Positions 1 to 9,510 of a stretch of DNA of 64,000 nucleotides are shown piece by piece. The DNA is taken from assembly GCA_937927845.1 (NCBI GenBank), contig CALFXE010000062.1, forward strand, positions 1-64,000. The letters run 5' to 3'. A model generated the notes under the pieces. It was not told where the DNA came from. It saw only the letters and a list, made by a program, of their open reading frames with translations, and ran no database searches. Position 1 is the stretch's first letter, and each line of letters opens with the position of its first letter. The position numbers were made by a program, and so were the translations under genes. Origin of the DNA: an uncultured Paludibacter sp. (GTDB taxonomy: Bacteria; Bacteroidota; Bacteroidia; Bacteroidales; Paludibacteraceae).

Positions 1-120
1 TGATCAAAATCAACTCGTATTATTTTAATCTTATATCGAACTCACGTTAATTTATCATCATAAAAATTTAATCTTTTTGAATATTATATTTATCAGTGTC
101 AAATATGCACTGAAAATAAA

Positions 121-261
121 TTTCACAAAGTACCACAGAGGAAACACAGAGTATTACTATGTAATATTATAAAATATTGTGTAACACCGCGCAATACATT
201 GTGAAGCACTGTGTAACTCCCAATTTCACAGAGTAAAACTGCGTAACTTAGACTATGCAAT
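121..261. repeat. Degenerate short repeats in gene-free stretch
   Basis: The first 266 bases hold no gene that I can support. Within them, variants of cacagag and gtgtaac-like words recur many times (for example near 135-152, 178-185 and 213-246). This looks like decayed simple-sequence repeat of the kind also seen in other gaps of this window. No function is assigned. Confidence 0.4.
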
Positions 262-266
262 TCAAC

Positions 267-306
267 AAAAAAATACAGTAAAAGATAAAATTTACCTTTT
301 ACTGTA
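267..306 (-). terminator. Intrinsic terminator after fabG
   Basis: An 11 bp perfect stem (TACAGTAAAAG at 274-284 with CTTTTACTGTA at 296-306) has an 11 nt loop. On the minus strand it is followed by a run of seven T. It lies 35 bases past the fabG stop and would end the minus-strand fabG transcript. Confidence 0.8.
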
Positions 307-341
307 TAAGTTTTTGAAAAGCAATGATGAAATGATTTCTA

Positions 342-1088
342 TCAAGTATTCATTCCACCACAAACATTAATTACCTGTCCGCTAACATATGAAGATAGGT
401 CGGATGCAAGGAATAGTGTAACATTAGCTACTTCTTCAGGCTTACCTCCTCTGCGAAGGGGAATCATTTCAGCCCATTTAGCTCGCTGTTCGTCAGTCAA
501 AGCATGTGTCATTTCTGTTTCGATAAAGCCCGGAGCAATTGCGTTAGCACGAATCCCTCTCGAACCAAGCTCTTTAGCAACTGATTTAGCCAAACCAATC
601 ATACCAGCTTTAGAAGCAGAATAATTTGCTTGTCCGGCATTACCTGAAACTCCGACTACCGAACTCATATTTATAATTGAACCCGTACGTTGCTTCATCA
701 TAATTGGTGTACAGGCATGAATGAAGTTAAAAGCAGATTTTAAGTTTACATTAATCACTGCATCCCATTGCAATTCGCTCATGCGCATCATAAGTCCGTC
801 TTTTGTGATACCGGCATTATTTACCAATATATCAATTCTGCCAAACTCCTTGTGAATCTCTTCAACAACAGTATGTGCATCGTCAAAAATTGCTGCGTTT
901 GAAGCATATCCTTTAGCTTTTACTCCTAAAGCTTCTATTTCTTTTTGAGTATTTAAAGCATTCTCGTCAATATTAAGATCTGTAAATGCTATTGCAGCAC
1001 CTTCGCTTGCAAGTTTCAAAGCAATTGCCTTACCGATACCGCGAGCAGCACCTGTAACAATCGCTACTTTTCCATCTAATAAACCCAT
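342..1088 (-). CDS. fabG: 3-oxoacyl-ACP reductase FabG
   Basis: This is a short-chain dehydrogenase/reductase of 248 residues, the usual FabG length. It reduces 3-oxoacyl-ACP with NADPH in the fatty-acid elongation cycle in the cytoplasm. The Rossmann motif TGAARGIG is at residues 12-19 and NNAG at 90-93. The catalytic Ser, Tyr and Lys are at about 143, 156 and 160 (YSASK). The C-terminal part, with an APGFIETEM stretch, is typical of FabG rather than of other SDR enzymes. It lies just downstream of rho on the same strand with a 65 bp repeat-filled gap, so it may be co-transcribed with rho or start in that gap. Confidence 0.93.
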   Translation of the reverse strand: MGLLDGKVAIVTGAARGIGKAIALKLASEGAAIAFTDLNIDENALNTQKEIEALGVKAKGYASNAAIFDDAHTVVEEIHKEFGRIDILVNNAGITKDGLMMRMSELQWDAVINVNLKSAFNFIHACTPIMMKQRTGSIINMSSVVGVSGNAGQANYSASKAGMIGLAKSVAKELGSRGIRANAIAPGFIETEMTHALTDEQRAKWAEMIPLRRGGKPEEVANVTLFLASDLSSYVSGQVINVCGGMNT

Positions 1089-1119
1089 AATTCTAATTAT
1101 TTAATATTTAATATTTAAC

Positions 1120-1153
1120 TAATCACCAATCACTAATCACTAATCACCAATCA
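1120..1153. repeat. AATCACYA tandem repeat between rho and fabG
   Basis: Alternating aatcacca and aatcacta units fill the gap directly after the rho stop codon. The same unit recurs at 10741-10783, at 13311-13388 (reverse orientation) and near 15120. All copies touch the 3' end of a gene. Confidence 0.65.
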
Positions 1154-3064
1154 CTATCTCTCACTCATCATGGATAATAAAAACTCATCATTATTATCTG
1201 TTCTATCCATTCTATCTTTCATAAATTCCATTGCCTCTACGGTATTCATGTCTGAAAGATATTTTCGAAGTATCCACATTCGGTTCAGAGTATCACTATC
1301 ATGCAATAAATCATCACGACGAGTACTTGAAGCCATAATGTCGATAGCAGGGAAAACACGTTTGTTCGACAAACGACGATCGAGTTGTAGCTCCATATTA
1401 CCTGTACCTTTAAACTCTTCAAAAATCACATCGTCCATTTTGGAACCTGTTTCAGTAAGTGCAGTTGCGATAATAGTCAAGCTACCACCACCTTCGATAT
1501 TACGAGCAGCTCCAAAGAAACGTTTTGGTTTGTGAAGAGCATTAGCATCTACCCCACCCGATAAGATTTTACCGGAAGCCGGAGCAGCAGTATTATATGC
1601 ACGTGCCAAACGAGTAATTGAATCGAGCAAGATTACAACATCATGACCACATTCTACAAGACGTTTTGCTTTTTCGTGTACCATAGCAGCAACACGAACA
1701 TGTCTTTCAGCCGGCTCATCAAAAGTAGATGAAACAACCTCTGCCCTTACACTGCGAGCCATGTCTGTTACCTCTTCAGGACGCTCGTCGATAAGCAATA
1801 CTATCATATAAACTTCAGGATGATTAGAAGCTATTGCATTAGCTATTTCTTTCAGTAACACTGTCTTACCTGTCTTAGGCTGAGCCACAATCAATCCGCG
1901 CTGTCCTTTACCTATCGGCGAAAATAAATCAACCATACGAACCGACAAAGGATCGTTTCTACCTGAGCAAAGTGTAAATTTTTGATCAGGGAATAATGGT
2001 GTCAAATGCTCAAAAGGTACACGATCGCGCACATATTCGGGAGTGCGACCATTAATTTTTGTAACACGGATAAGCGGGAAATATTTTTCACCTTCTTTTG
2101 GAGGGCGGATAGTACCTGTAACTGTATCACCGGATTTCAATCCAAATAGTTTAATTTGTGATTGTGATACATATATATCGTCGGGTGAACTTAAATAATT
2201 ATAATCGGCAGAACGTAAGAAACCATAACCGTCAGCTACCATGTCGAGCGTACCGGTTCCTTCCAAGATACCATCGAAATCGTATTGTTTTTCGGGTCTT
2301 TGTGGAGTGAACTTAGGACGGTTTGCATTAGCTTGATGATGTTGCCCGTTAGTTTGGTGATGACCTCCTGATTGATTATAGTGAGATTGTTGTGTCGGTG
2401 GTGTTTGAGAAGATTCAGAAGCTACGACCTCAGGTTTAACTTCAATACTGTCTGATTTAACTTCTTGTATAACTTCAACAGCATTATCTTGCTCATTTAC
2501 AACCTCTTCTACAATATCTTCATTATCTGATATAGCAGCTTCAACATCTACAATTCCTTTCTTAACAACAATAGGCTTTTTCTCTATCTTTGTTACTTTC
2601 TTCTCTTTATCCTTACCGGGCTTCTTTTGTTCCGGCTTTTTAGGTTGCTCGACAGTAGTTGCGTCTTTCTCAACTGTTATTGTTTCATCAGCCTTTTTAG
2701 ATACAGTAGCAGTTTTTTGAGCAGCATCAGTTTTTACTTCAGCAGATGTTTTCTTTTGAGACTTGGCAGGAGCTTTTTTAGACTCAGCAGGCTTTGCCGA
2801 TTTATCAACATCTTCTTTTGCTTCAGTTGGTTTCGGATTCTTTTTTAGTGTAACTCTTGAACGTTTCGCCTTGGCTTGTTCACTCTTCTCTTTGGCTGCG
2901 GCAGCCTTTTGTTGAGAGTTTACTACTGCCTGACGATCAAGAATATCGTACACAAGTTGTTGCTGAGAAATTGAGTTCGAAACTTTCAACTCCAATTCTG
3001 ACGCAATTTTTTTAAGCTCAGTCATATCTTTTGACTCAAGCTGGGTGAGATTGTAATTACTCAT
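1154..3064 (-). CDS. rho: Transcription termination factor Rho
   Basis: Hexameric RNA helicase that ends transcription of untranslated RNA. The 636 residues contain an N-terminal Rho_N helix bundle (about 7-50) and a long low-complexity linker rich in Lys, Glu and Ala (about 55-250). A cold-shock-like RNA-binding domain (about 265-340) and the RecA-type ATPase domain follow. Walker A (QPKTGKT) is near residue 395, and the Walker B region reads VVILLDSITRLARAYN. Enterobacterial Rho is about 420 residues, so the extra length lies in the linker, as is common in Bacteroidota. A good promoter lies about 140 bp upstream, leaving a leader of roughly 130 nt. Confidence 0.97.
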   Translation of the reverse strand: MSNYNLTQLESKDMTELKKIASELELKVSNSISQQQLVYDILDRQAVVNSQQKAAAAKEKSEQAKAKRSRVTLKKNPKPTEAKEDVDKSAKPAESKKAPAKSQKKTSAEVKTDAAQKTATVSKKADETITVEKDATTVEQPKKPEQKKPGKDKEKKVTKIEKKPIVVKKGIVDVEAAISDNEDIVEEVVNEQDNAVEVIQEVKSDSIEVKPEVVASESSQTPPTQQSHYNQSGGHHQTNGQHHQANANRPKFTPQRPEKQYDFDGILEGTGTLDMVADGYGFLRSADYNYLSSPDDIYVSQSQIKLFGLKSGDTVTGTIRPPKEGEKYFPLIRVTKINGRTPEYVRDRVPFEHLTPLFPDQKFTLCSGRNDPLSVRMVDLFSPIGKGQRGLIVAQPKTGKTVLLKEIANAIASNHPEVYMIVLLIDERPEEVTDMARSVRAEVVSSTFDEPAERHVRVAAMVHEKAKRLVECGHDVVILLDSITRLARAYNTAAPASGKILSGGVDANALHKPKRFFGAARNIEGGGSLTIIATALTETGSKMDDVIFEEFKGTGNMELQLDRRLSNKRVFPAIDIMASSTRRDDLLHDSDTLNRMWILRKYLSDMNTVEAMEFMKDRMDRTDNNDEFLLSMMSER

Positions 3065-3200
3065 ATAATTTTGCTGATACGTTTATCCGGTAAGTTTATT
3101 TTAGGATTCAACGTTTGAAATAAATAATAATTTTATAATGTATATCAATATATGGTTATAATAAAGCAGATTAGCTTTGTATTAGAACAGAAATATGCTG

Positions 3201-3231
3201 CAAAGGTAAAAGAAAATTTTTAAATAACAAA
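3201..3231 (-). promoter_or_regulatory. Bacteroidota-type promoter of rho
   Basis: On the minus strand, a TTTG -33 element (3231-3228) is separated by 19 bp from a TACCTTTG -7 box (3208-3201). This matches the Bacteroidota primary sigma consensus. Transcription would start near 3194, giving a roughly 130 nt untranslated leader before rho. Confidence 0.75.
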
Positions 3232-3333
3232 TCTTTGTTTAAATTTGTCTGTTTTTTTGAGATTTGATAGTAAATATATTTCAACGAAGTATTGATATCT
3301 CTTGTGTATAAAATCTTAATCATATATTAAAAC

Positions 3334-4605
3334 ATGGGTCTAAAATTCAAACTTACGATTATGAATTTCCTCCAGTTTTTTGTCTGGGGGGCATGGATGA
3401 TGACATTGGGTCATTATGGATTTGTTGAAAAACAATGGAATGGGGCTCAGTTTGGGTTGGTGTTTTCAACTATGGGCTTTGCTTCTCTTATAATGCCAAC
3501 CTTATTTGGTATCATTGCCGACAAATGGAAAGCTAATTATGTATATGCCATCTTACACTTGCTATTTGGTGCCACCATGTTGTTTCTACCATCAATCGAT
3601 TCTCCTATAATATTTTTCTGGGTATTACTTATAGCAATGAGTTTTTATATGCCGACCATCGGTTTAACTAATTCAGTAAGTTTCAGTGTTTTAAAAAAAG
3701 GTGGTGAAGATCCTGTTATTGCCTTTCCTCCTATCAGGGTTTGGGGTACTGTAGGATTTATTGTTGCCATGTGGGTAGCTAATTTCTTTACAAAAGAATG
3801 GGGAATGGGATATAGCATAAAAGTTTCGTTTATAATATCTGCAATTTTTGCTTTTGTATTGGGACTGTTTTCTTTATTTTCTTTACCAAATATATCTTCA
3901 GACAAAAAACTTACAGACAAGAGAAGTTTAGTGCAGAAATTAGGATTAGAAGCTTTTGTTTTATTTAAACAGAAGAAAATGGCATTATTCTTTTTATTTA
4001 GTTTACTGTTAGGTGCTGCATTACAGTTGACCAATGCCTATGGTGATAGTTTTTTACAAGATAGCACAGTCTTCCCAAAAGGAGAATTAATTAATAATTT
4101 CTCAACTATCATTCTGTCTGTTTCACAAATTTCAGAGACATTATTTATACTTACAATACCATTTTTTATGAAAAGATTTGGTATCAAGAAAGTTATGTTA
4201 TTCAGCATGTTAGCGTGGGTATTAAGATTTGGATTATTTGGATTGGCAGGCAACAGCATATTAGGTTTCACATTGATAATCGGCTCTTGTGTTATTTATG
4301 GTATGGCTTTCGATTTTTTCAATATATCAGGAGCTTTATTCGTGGAAAAAAACACAAACGAGTCGATTCAATCTTCTGCACAGGGCTTGTTTATGTTGAT
4401 GACTAATGGTGTGGGTGCTGTGTTAGGTAATATTATTGCCGGATTAGTAATAGCAAAATGGTTTGAAGATCCTATTACTCATGTAAAAGACTGGACCGGT
4501 ATATGGATGGCTTTTGCTGCATATGCATTATTAGTGGCAATCACATTCTCATTTGTATTCAAATACAAACATAATCCTGATGAAATTAAGAATATTACAC
4601 ATTAA
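3334..4605 (+). CDS. Nucleoside:H+ symporter family MFS transporter
   Basis: Inner-membrane permease of 423 residues with about 12 hydrophobic segments. The N-terminus (LKFKLTIMNFLQFFVWGAWM) is the signature of the NupG/XapB nucleoside:proton symporter family of the major facilitator superfamily. It most likely imports nucleosides, but the substrate cannot be read from sequence. It stands alone on the plus strand, divergent from rho. The ATG at 3334 is followed directly by the conserved N-terminus, so the start is likely right. Confidence 0.85.
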   Translation: MGLKFKLTIMNFLQFFVWGAWMMTLGHYGFVEKQWNGAQFGLVFSTMGFASLIMPTLFGIIADKWKANYVYAILHLLFGATMLFLPSIDSPIIFFWVLLIAMSFYMPTIGLTNSVSFSVLKKGGEDPVIAFPPIRVWGTVGFIVAMWVANFFTKEWGMGYSIKVSFIISAIFAFVLGLFSLFSLPNISSDKKLTDKRSLVQKLGLEAFVLFKQKKMALFFLFSLLLGAALQLTNAYGDSFLQDSTVFPKGELINNFSTIILSVSQISETLFILTIPFFMKRFGIKKVMLFSMLAWVLRFGLFGLAGNSILGFTLIIGSCVIYGMAFDFFNISGALFVEKNTNESIQSSAQGLFMLMTNGVGAVLGNIIAGLVIAKWFEDPITHVKDWTGIWMAFAAYALLVAITFSFVFKYKHNPDEIKNITH

Positions 4606-4690
4606 AAATTGATTATATAAAAGGGCTTTTTAATATATTTATCTTCATGATTCAAGAATATAATGACCCAAAAAACTCAATTTATTCTTG

Positions 4691-4698
4691 TATATTTG
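4691..4698 (+). promoter_or_regulatory. -7 box of the rarA promoter
   Basis: The TATATTTG box (4691-4698) lies 26 bp before the ATG at 4724. A start at the in-frame TTG at 4688 would fall inside this promoter, which favours the later start. The -33 element is weak. Confidence 0.65.
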
Positions 4699-4723
4699 CA
4701 CAAAATCAATTCACTGTAAAAGT

Positions 4724-5992
4724 ATGATGCCTCTGGCAGAAAGATTACGTCCACAATCCTTAGATGACTATATCGGTCAGGAACATTTGGTTGGCAAAAA
4801 TGCAATTTTGCGACAAATGATTCAAACCGGCAATATTGCTTCATTTATTTTATGGGGACCGCCGGGCGTTGGTAAAACGACCTTAGCCAGAATTATTGCT
4901 AACCAGTTAGAGAGGTCTTTCTATACTTTAAGTGCCGTAACATCAGGTGTTAAAGACGTGCGCGATGTGATAGAAAAAGCTAAATCAAACCGTATGTTTG
5001 CCGGCGGTAAAAGTCCTATTCTATTTATTGACGAGATTCATCGTTTTAATAAAGCTCAGCAGGACTCGCTTTTAGGGGCAGTGGAAACAGGCATCGTAAC
5101 ATTGATTGGCGCAACTACCGAAAATCCTTCATTCGAGGTTATAACACCATTACTGTCTCGCTGTCAGGTATATGTACTGAAAGCTCTGACAAATGATGAT
5201 TTGCTTAAACTGCTTAATCATGCGATTACCACTGATGTTGTACTTAAAGATTTTACGATTCATATAGATGAAACTGATGCGATTTTACGATTTGCAGGCG
5301 GTGATGCACGAAAACTTTTAAATATTATTGAACTGATTTGCTCATCGGAAAGTGATAAAATAGTTCATGTAAACAATAAGGTGGTGGTCGACCGTCTACA
5401 GCAAAATCCTATGGCTTATGATAAAAATGGAGAAATTCATTATGATATCATATCGGCTTTTATTAAATCTATTCGTGGAAGCGACCCTGATGCTGCCATA
5501 TATTGGTTGGCTCGAATGATAGCCGGAGGCGAAGATCCTAAGTTTATTGCCAGAAGATTAGTTATTTCTGCTGCCGAGGATATCGGTCTGGCAAACCCTA
5601 ATGCTCTGTTGCTTGCCAACACATGTTTCGATGCACTTCAGAAAATAGGATGGCCCGAAGGACGTATTATCTTAGCTGAAACGACAATCTATCTTGCTTC
5701 CTCTCCAAAAAGTAACTCAGCATATCTTGCTATTGACGATGCACTTGCCATTGTTGAAAAGACCGGTAATTTGCCTGTACCATTACATCTTCGTAATGCT
5801 CCAACTAAACTTATGAAAGATTTGGATTATGGTGCAAATTATAAATATTCACATGATTATCCAAATCATTTCGTAGCTCAACAATTTTTACCCGAAGAAA
5901 TAAAAAATTACTCCATCTGGAAAGCGCAAGACAATACTGCCGAAAAGAAATCAGGCGATTGGCTTCGCTATTTATGGAAAGATAGATATTGA
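4724..5992 (+). CDS. rarA: Replication-associated recombination protein A (AAA+ ATPase)
   Basis: RarA/MgsA works on stalled replication forks and belongs to the clamp-loader-like AAA+ proteins. Walker A (GPPGVGKTT) lies near residue 46 and Walker B (LFIDEIHRFNKAQQD) near residue 100. The sensor region reads GATTENPSF, and the C-terminal tetramerisation part has the family stretch SDPDAAIYWLARMI. The length from ATG 4724 is 422 residues, normal for the family. Two adjacent ATG codons (4724 and 4727) are possible starts. The upstream TTG at 4688 is rejected because it overlaps the promoter. Confidence 0.94.
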   Translation: MMPLAERLRPQSLDDYIGQEHLVGKNAILRQMIQTGNIASFILWGPPGVGKTTLARIIANQLERSFYTLSAVTSGVKDVRDVIEKAKSNRMFAGGKSPILFIDEIHRFNKAQQDSLLGAVETGIVTLIGATTENPSFEVITPLLSRCQVYVLKALTNDDLLKLLNHAITTDVVLKDFTIHIDETDAILRFAGGDARKLLNIIELICSSESDKIVHVNNKVVVDRLQQNPMAYDKNGEIHYDIISAFIKSIRGSDPDAAIYWLARMIAGGEDPKFIARRLVISAAEDIGLANPNALLLANTCFDALQKIGWPEGRIILAETTIYLASSPKSNSAYLAIDDALAIVEKTGNLPVPLHLRNAPTKLMKDLDYGANYKYSHDYPNHFVAQQFLPEEIKNYSIWKAQDNTAEKKSGDWLRYLWKDRY

Positions 5993-6151
5993 TTTTTATA
6001 GAACGCTGATAAAACGGATGCAAGCAACGCTGATATACGCTGCTCTATAATCTGCGTTTGAAAATCTGCGTCATCAGCGTTCCATAATATGTTGAGACAA
6101 TATGAAACCAAATATATTTGAAATAATATTATGTAGTTTATAAAATATTTC

Positions 6152-7810
6152 TTATCTAAATCTAATCTTAGAAGCCCCTGATTTACTTTGACTTAAATGC
6201 AGCGGTCTTCTTTCTGATTTAAAACTGCTTGCTCCACTGACATCCACAAAAAGAGAGTCATATACATTTGCACTTATTTTACTTGCACCGCTACCATAAA
6301 CTTTTGCATTAGTCGCTTTGAAATCATCAGCATCCAAATTAGAAGCTCCCGAAACATCAGCAAACAGTCTGTGCGCCGAACCATCAATTTCTGCTTGTGA
6401 CGCACCAATTACACTCATTTTTAATTCATTACTTAACTTTAAATCTAATTTAGAAGCACTTGCACCGGTCAGCTTCACTGTCATATTTTCTCCGGAAATC
6501 TGCCCAAATGATGTAATTTTACTTGCACCATTAGCTGATAGATTTACAATCTTTGGTACGCTAACCCTTATCCGAACAGGTTTTGTTATGTTTAATTTGG
6601 TTGTATATATGTTTAAAACACCATTGTTATCTACTTCGGCTGAAACATACGGTAAAAGAGATGGCTGTGTACTTATTTGTAAATACTGAATGCTATCTTG
6701 TCTTATATCAATATTAAAATTTCCTGAAACATCAATAGAATTGAAAGGATCAACAGATCTTACTTCATCAACATTACCTTCTGAGTCATCTACAACATAA
6801 AACTCAAGTGCTCTAAAACTATTTTGACCTAAATTCACTATAGTTCTTGCGCTTAATCCAAAGAAAATAAATATACCTATAAACCAAAGTATTATTAAAA
6901 TCCAACTTAAAGCAGAACCTTTACTACCTCTACCACTTAAAATTTTTATTGCCCAGAATATCAGCATAAATATAGGTATACCTATAATCAGTACTAATGT
7001 GGTTATCATTAAAGTAGCTCTATCAGGTGAAAAAACTATCAGATTTGGTGGTATAAAACCGGCTATTAATGAAGGTTCGAAAATCCATAATACTAAAAGC
7101 AATAAAAACACACATAAAAGGACAAAGCCGACAAAGCCCATCAAACTACCGATGATTGCAAAAATCACTTGAAAAAAAGCTTGAAATATTTCACCTATTT
7201 TGCTTCCTATGCTTTGAGCCGAACTTTTAAACTTATCGCTTTCGACATAGTTTTTCAGATTGTTTATCTCTTCTTTAATCCTTTCAGTAGTAACGTTTTC
7301 ACCATGCATTTCAAGTTTTTGAGAAATAGTTTTTGCCGGCGGAACTATTAGCCATAATACTAAATAAATCGGAATGATAGTTCCCCATCCAAAAAACAAT
7401 ATCAAAACGAATATTAGGCGAACAATAACTACATCCCATCCAATTAATGCTGCTAAGCCTGATGCAACTCCACCTAAAATCGAATTATCTACATCTCTAT
7501 AAAACTTCCTGTTTTTCTTGTCGAAAGAAGTACTTGAGCCCGTACTACCCTCTTCGTCAAATTCATTTGGTTTACCCAAGACTTTAATTATCTCTTCGAC
7601 ATCGCTCTTGTTTATTACACTTTTTCCTCTGATTAATCGGACATTAAACAGTTCGGATATTCGAATTTCCACATCTATCATAACCTCTTTTCTTTCGTCA
7701 GGTGATAATCTGGATTCGACATCATGCAAATACTTCTTTAACAATTCATATGCGTCATCGTCAATATGGTAAACCGTATTATTAAGATTAATGGTAAGTG
7801 TTCGTTTCAT
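6152..7810 (-). CDS. PspC and head-GIN (DUF2807) domain membrane protein
   Basis: The 552 residues begin with a soluble N-terminal part (about 1-95). A PspC domain follows (KFYRDVDNSILGGVASGLAA, about 100-165), then several further membrane segments up to about residue 335. The C-terminal region (about 350-552) is a beta-helical head-GIN (DUF2807) domain with repeated GAS motifs (GANGAS, TGASAS, SGASN-like). PspC proteins are linked to envelope-stress sensing. It is the last gene of the efflux operon, 42 bp after padR. In Bacteroidota, PadR followed by PspC/GIN is a common pair. The role of the GIN domain is not known. Confidence 0.85.
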   Translation of the reverse strand: MKRTLTINLNNTVYHIDDDAYELLKKYLHDVESRLSPDERKEVMIDVEIRISELFNVRLIRGKSVINKSDVEEIIKVLGKPNEFDEEGSTGSSTSFDKKNRKFYRDVDNSILGGVASGLAALIGWDVVIVRLIFVLILFFGWGTIIPIYLVLWLIVPPAKTISQKLEMHGENVTTERIKEEINNLKNYVESDKFKSSAQSIGSKIGEIFQAFFQVIFAIIGSLMGFVGFVLLCVFLLLLVLWIFEPSLIAGFIPPNLIVFSPDRATLMITTLVLIIGIPIFMLIFWAIKILSGRGSKGSALSWILIILWFIGIFIFFGLSARTIVNLGQNSFRALEFYVVDDSEGNVDEVRSVDPFNSIDVSGNFNIDIRQDSIQYLQISTQPSLLPYVSAEVDNNGVLNIYTTKLNITKPVRIRVSVPKIVNLSANGASKITSFGQISGENMTVKLTGASASKLDLKLSNELKMSVIGASQAEIDGSAHRLFADVSGASNLDADDFKATNAKVYGSGASKISANVYDSLFVDVSGASSFKSERRPLHLSQSKSGASKIRFR

Positions 7811-7852
7811 ATGTATCTGTTTATAAATAAATTATACATCTTTTTATTATCT

Positions 7853-8176
7853 CTATCTTCTTAGTTTTTTTATAATATCATTAACTTCTTCCCACGCTTT
7901 CTCCAATTCGTCGAGAAATTTAAATCCTTTCTCCGTGACTTCATAATACTTGCGCGGTGGACCCAGGGAAGACTCTTCCCATCTATAATCGAGAAGATCT
8001 GTATTTTTTAGTCGTGTAAGCAAAGGGTACAATGTACCTTCTACTACAATCATTTTTGCATCCTTCAATTCGGAAATGATATCTGAGGCATAGCTTGCCT
8101 TTTTCCTTAGAATAAGCAAAATGCAATATTCAAGGGATCCTTTCCTCATCTGTGATTTTAAATTCTCTATATTCAT
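7853..8176 (-). CDS. PadR family transcriptional regulator
   Basis: Winged-helix repressor of 107 residues. The PadR signature is clear: KGSLEYCILLIL at about 12-23, then the recognition region EGTLYPLLTRLKNTDLL and the wing with GPPRKYYEVTEKG. The C-terminal helix is short, as in the small PadR-s2 class, and would serve for dimerisation. Its start overlaps the end of the TolC-like gene by 4 bp, so translation is probably coupled. Its position inside the efflux operon suggests that it controls this operon, perhaps in response to a substrate of the pump. The binding site is not identified. Confidence 0.92.
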   Translation of the reverse strand: MNIENLKSQMRKGSLEYCILLILRKKASYASDIISELKDAKMIVVEGTLYPLLTRLKNTDLLDYRWEESSLGPPRKYYEVTEKGFKFLDELEKAWEEVNDIIKKLRR

Positions 8177-9477
8177 TTTAACAACTCCAATACTTTCACT
8201 CTTAAAATAAATTCATACTTAGATTGTGATAATTCAGACAATACTAATGTTAATGTGGATTTAGCTTGATACAACTCATAAACTGATGCTCTTTCGGCTT
8301 CATATTTCTGCTCTGCATATCTAAATGCTTCTCTTGTTGCAATTTCAGATTTTTGTGCAGCCTGATACCTAGCTTGTGCTGCCAAAGCATTCTGATATGC
8401 TTGTTCTATTTTCTTACGAAGCTCATATTTAGCATTTTCTATTTCAAGTCGACTACTTTCAATAGCCAATTTCGAATTTTGAACTCTGTTTTTAATCTCA
8501 AATCTGTTAAATATCGGGATATTCAAATTAAGTCCAACGTGACTTGATAGATTATCATTTAATTGCTTATTAAAAGAATCGTTAGGAACACCTTTTAGAT
8601 TGTAATACCCTGAACCCATTTGAGCGCCCAAACTTAATGTAGGATAATAAGCAGAACGTGCAATATCTGAAGTTTTCTGATAACTGATTAATCGGTATTC
8701 GGCGCCTTTTATTTCAGGTCGATGCTGTACTGCCGATTTATAAACTTCATCAGCCGAAAGAATCATAGTTTCAGTATCTATCTCTCCTTCAGCTTTTTCT
8801 ACATCAAAATCTTCAAAGTCTTTTAATTCTATAATTTGAGCTAAATCAAGTTTTGCAAGCTTCAAATTATTTTCTGCCTGAATGATATTGAACTCCTCCT
8901 TTGCCAACTGTGCTTTAAGCTCATACAACTCACCCTCAGGTAGTTTGCCAGAATTTACCAATGCAGTTTTTTGTTCAATCTTCTGTTGTGTCAATTCAAT
9001 TTGGCTCTCCTGTGTATTCAGATTTTCTTTGTAGAGAAGGACTTGTAGAAACGCTACGGTAACATTCAGTTCTATATCTGATTTAATTTTTTCAACATCA
9101 TATTCAGATGCTTGCATTTCAGCCTTCTTTGCATCGATATTATATTTCATTTTCAAGCCATCAAACAATGTAAGGTTACTGCTCACATTAAAAGAACTTT
9201 GAGATGAATTTACACTTTTATATGTATTATCAGCGGTTAACGAACGTCCCATAGTAAAACTTTGTCCCGCTGATGCATTCAAATTAGGTAGTAAATCCAT
9301 TCGTGCCTGTTCGTAAGCAATCTCCTTCGACTGTCGATTCAGTTCCTGCTGTTTGACATTCCTATTGTTGTTCATGGCAGTATCAACGCATTGTTGCAGT
9401 GTGTAGACTTTAGTAGCATACATCATATTACCACCGAACAGCAATATCAAACAAAATATATATTTCAGATTATTCAT
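8173..9477 (-). CDS. TolC family outer-membrane efflux channel
   Basis: Outer-membrane factor of a tripartite efflux system. The ATG at 9477 is preferred because it opens a normal signal peptide (NNLKYIFCLILLFGGNMMYA). An in-frame ATG at 9504 would add nine mostly charged residues. The mature part begins with VYTLQQCVDTAMNNN, the usual TolC start, and has the two-fold repeat of long coiled-coil helices with about 430 residues in total. It follows the adaptor gene closely and overlaps padR by 4 bp, so it belongs to the MacAB-like operon. Confidence 0.9.
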   Translation of the reverse strand: MNNLKYIFCLILLFGGNMMYATKVYTLQQCVDTAMNNNRNVKQQELNRQSKEIAYEQARMDLLPNLNASAGQSFTMGRSLTADNTYKSVNSSQSSFNVSSNLTLFDGLKMKYNIDAKKAEMQASEYDVEKIKSDIELNVTVAFLQVLLYKENLNTQESQIELTQQKIEQKTALVNSGKLPEGELYELKAQLAKEEFNIIQAENNLKLAKLDLAQIIELKDFEDFDVEKAEGEIDTETMILSADEVYKSAVQHRPEIKGAEYRLISYQKTSDIARSAYYPTLSLGAQMGSGYYNLKGVPNDSFNKQLNDNLSSHVGLNLNIPIFNRFEIKNRVQNSKLAIESSRLEIENAKYELRKKIEQAYQNALAAQARYQAAQKSEIATREAFRYAEQKYEAERASVYELYQAKSTLTLVLSELSQSKYEFILRVKVLELLK

Positions 9478-9510
9478 AACTTTAGTTTCAAATTCAATTT
9501 TCATTAAGAT

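Noticed and set aside
6000..6090. Possible small RNA with acgctgat and atctgcg words
   Set aside because: The words are direct repeats, resemble those near 62015-62055, and do not fold into a stable stem. They are better seen as decayed intergenic repeat.
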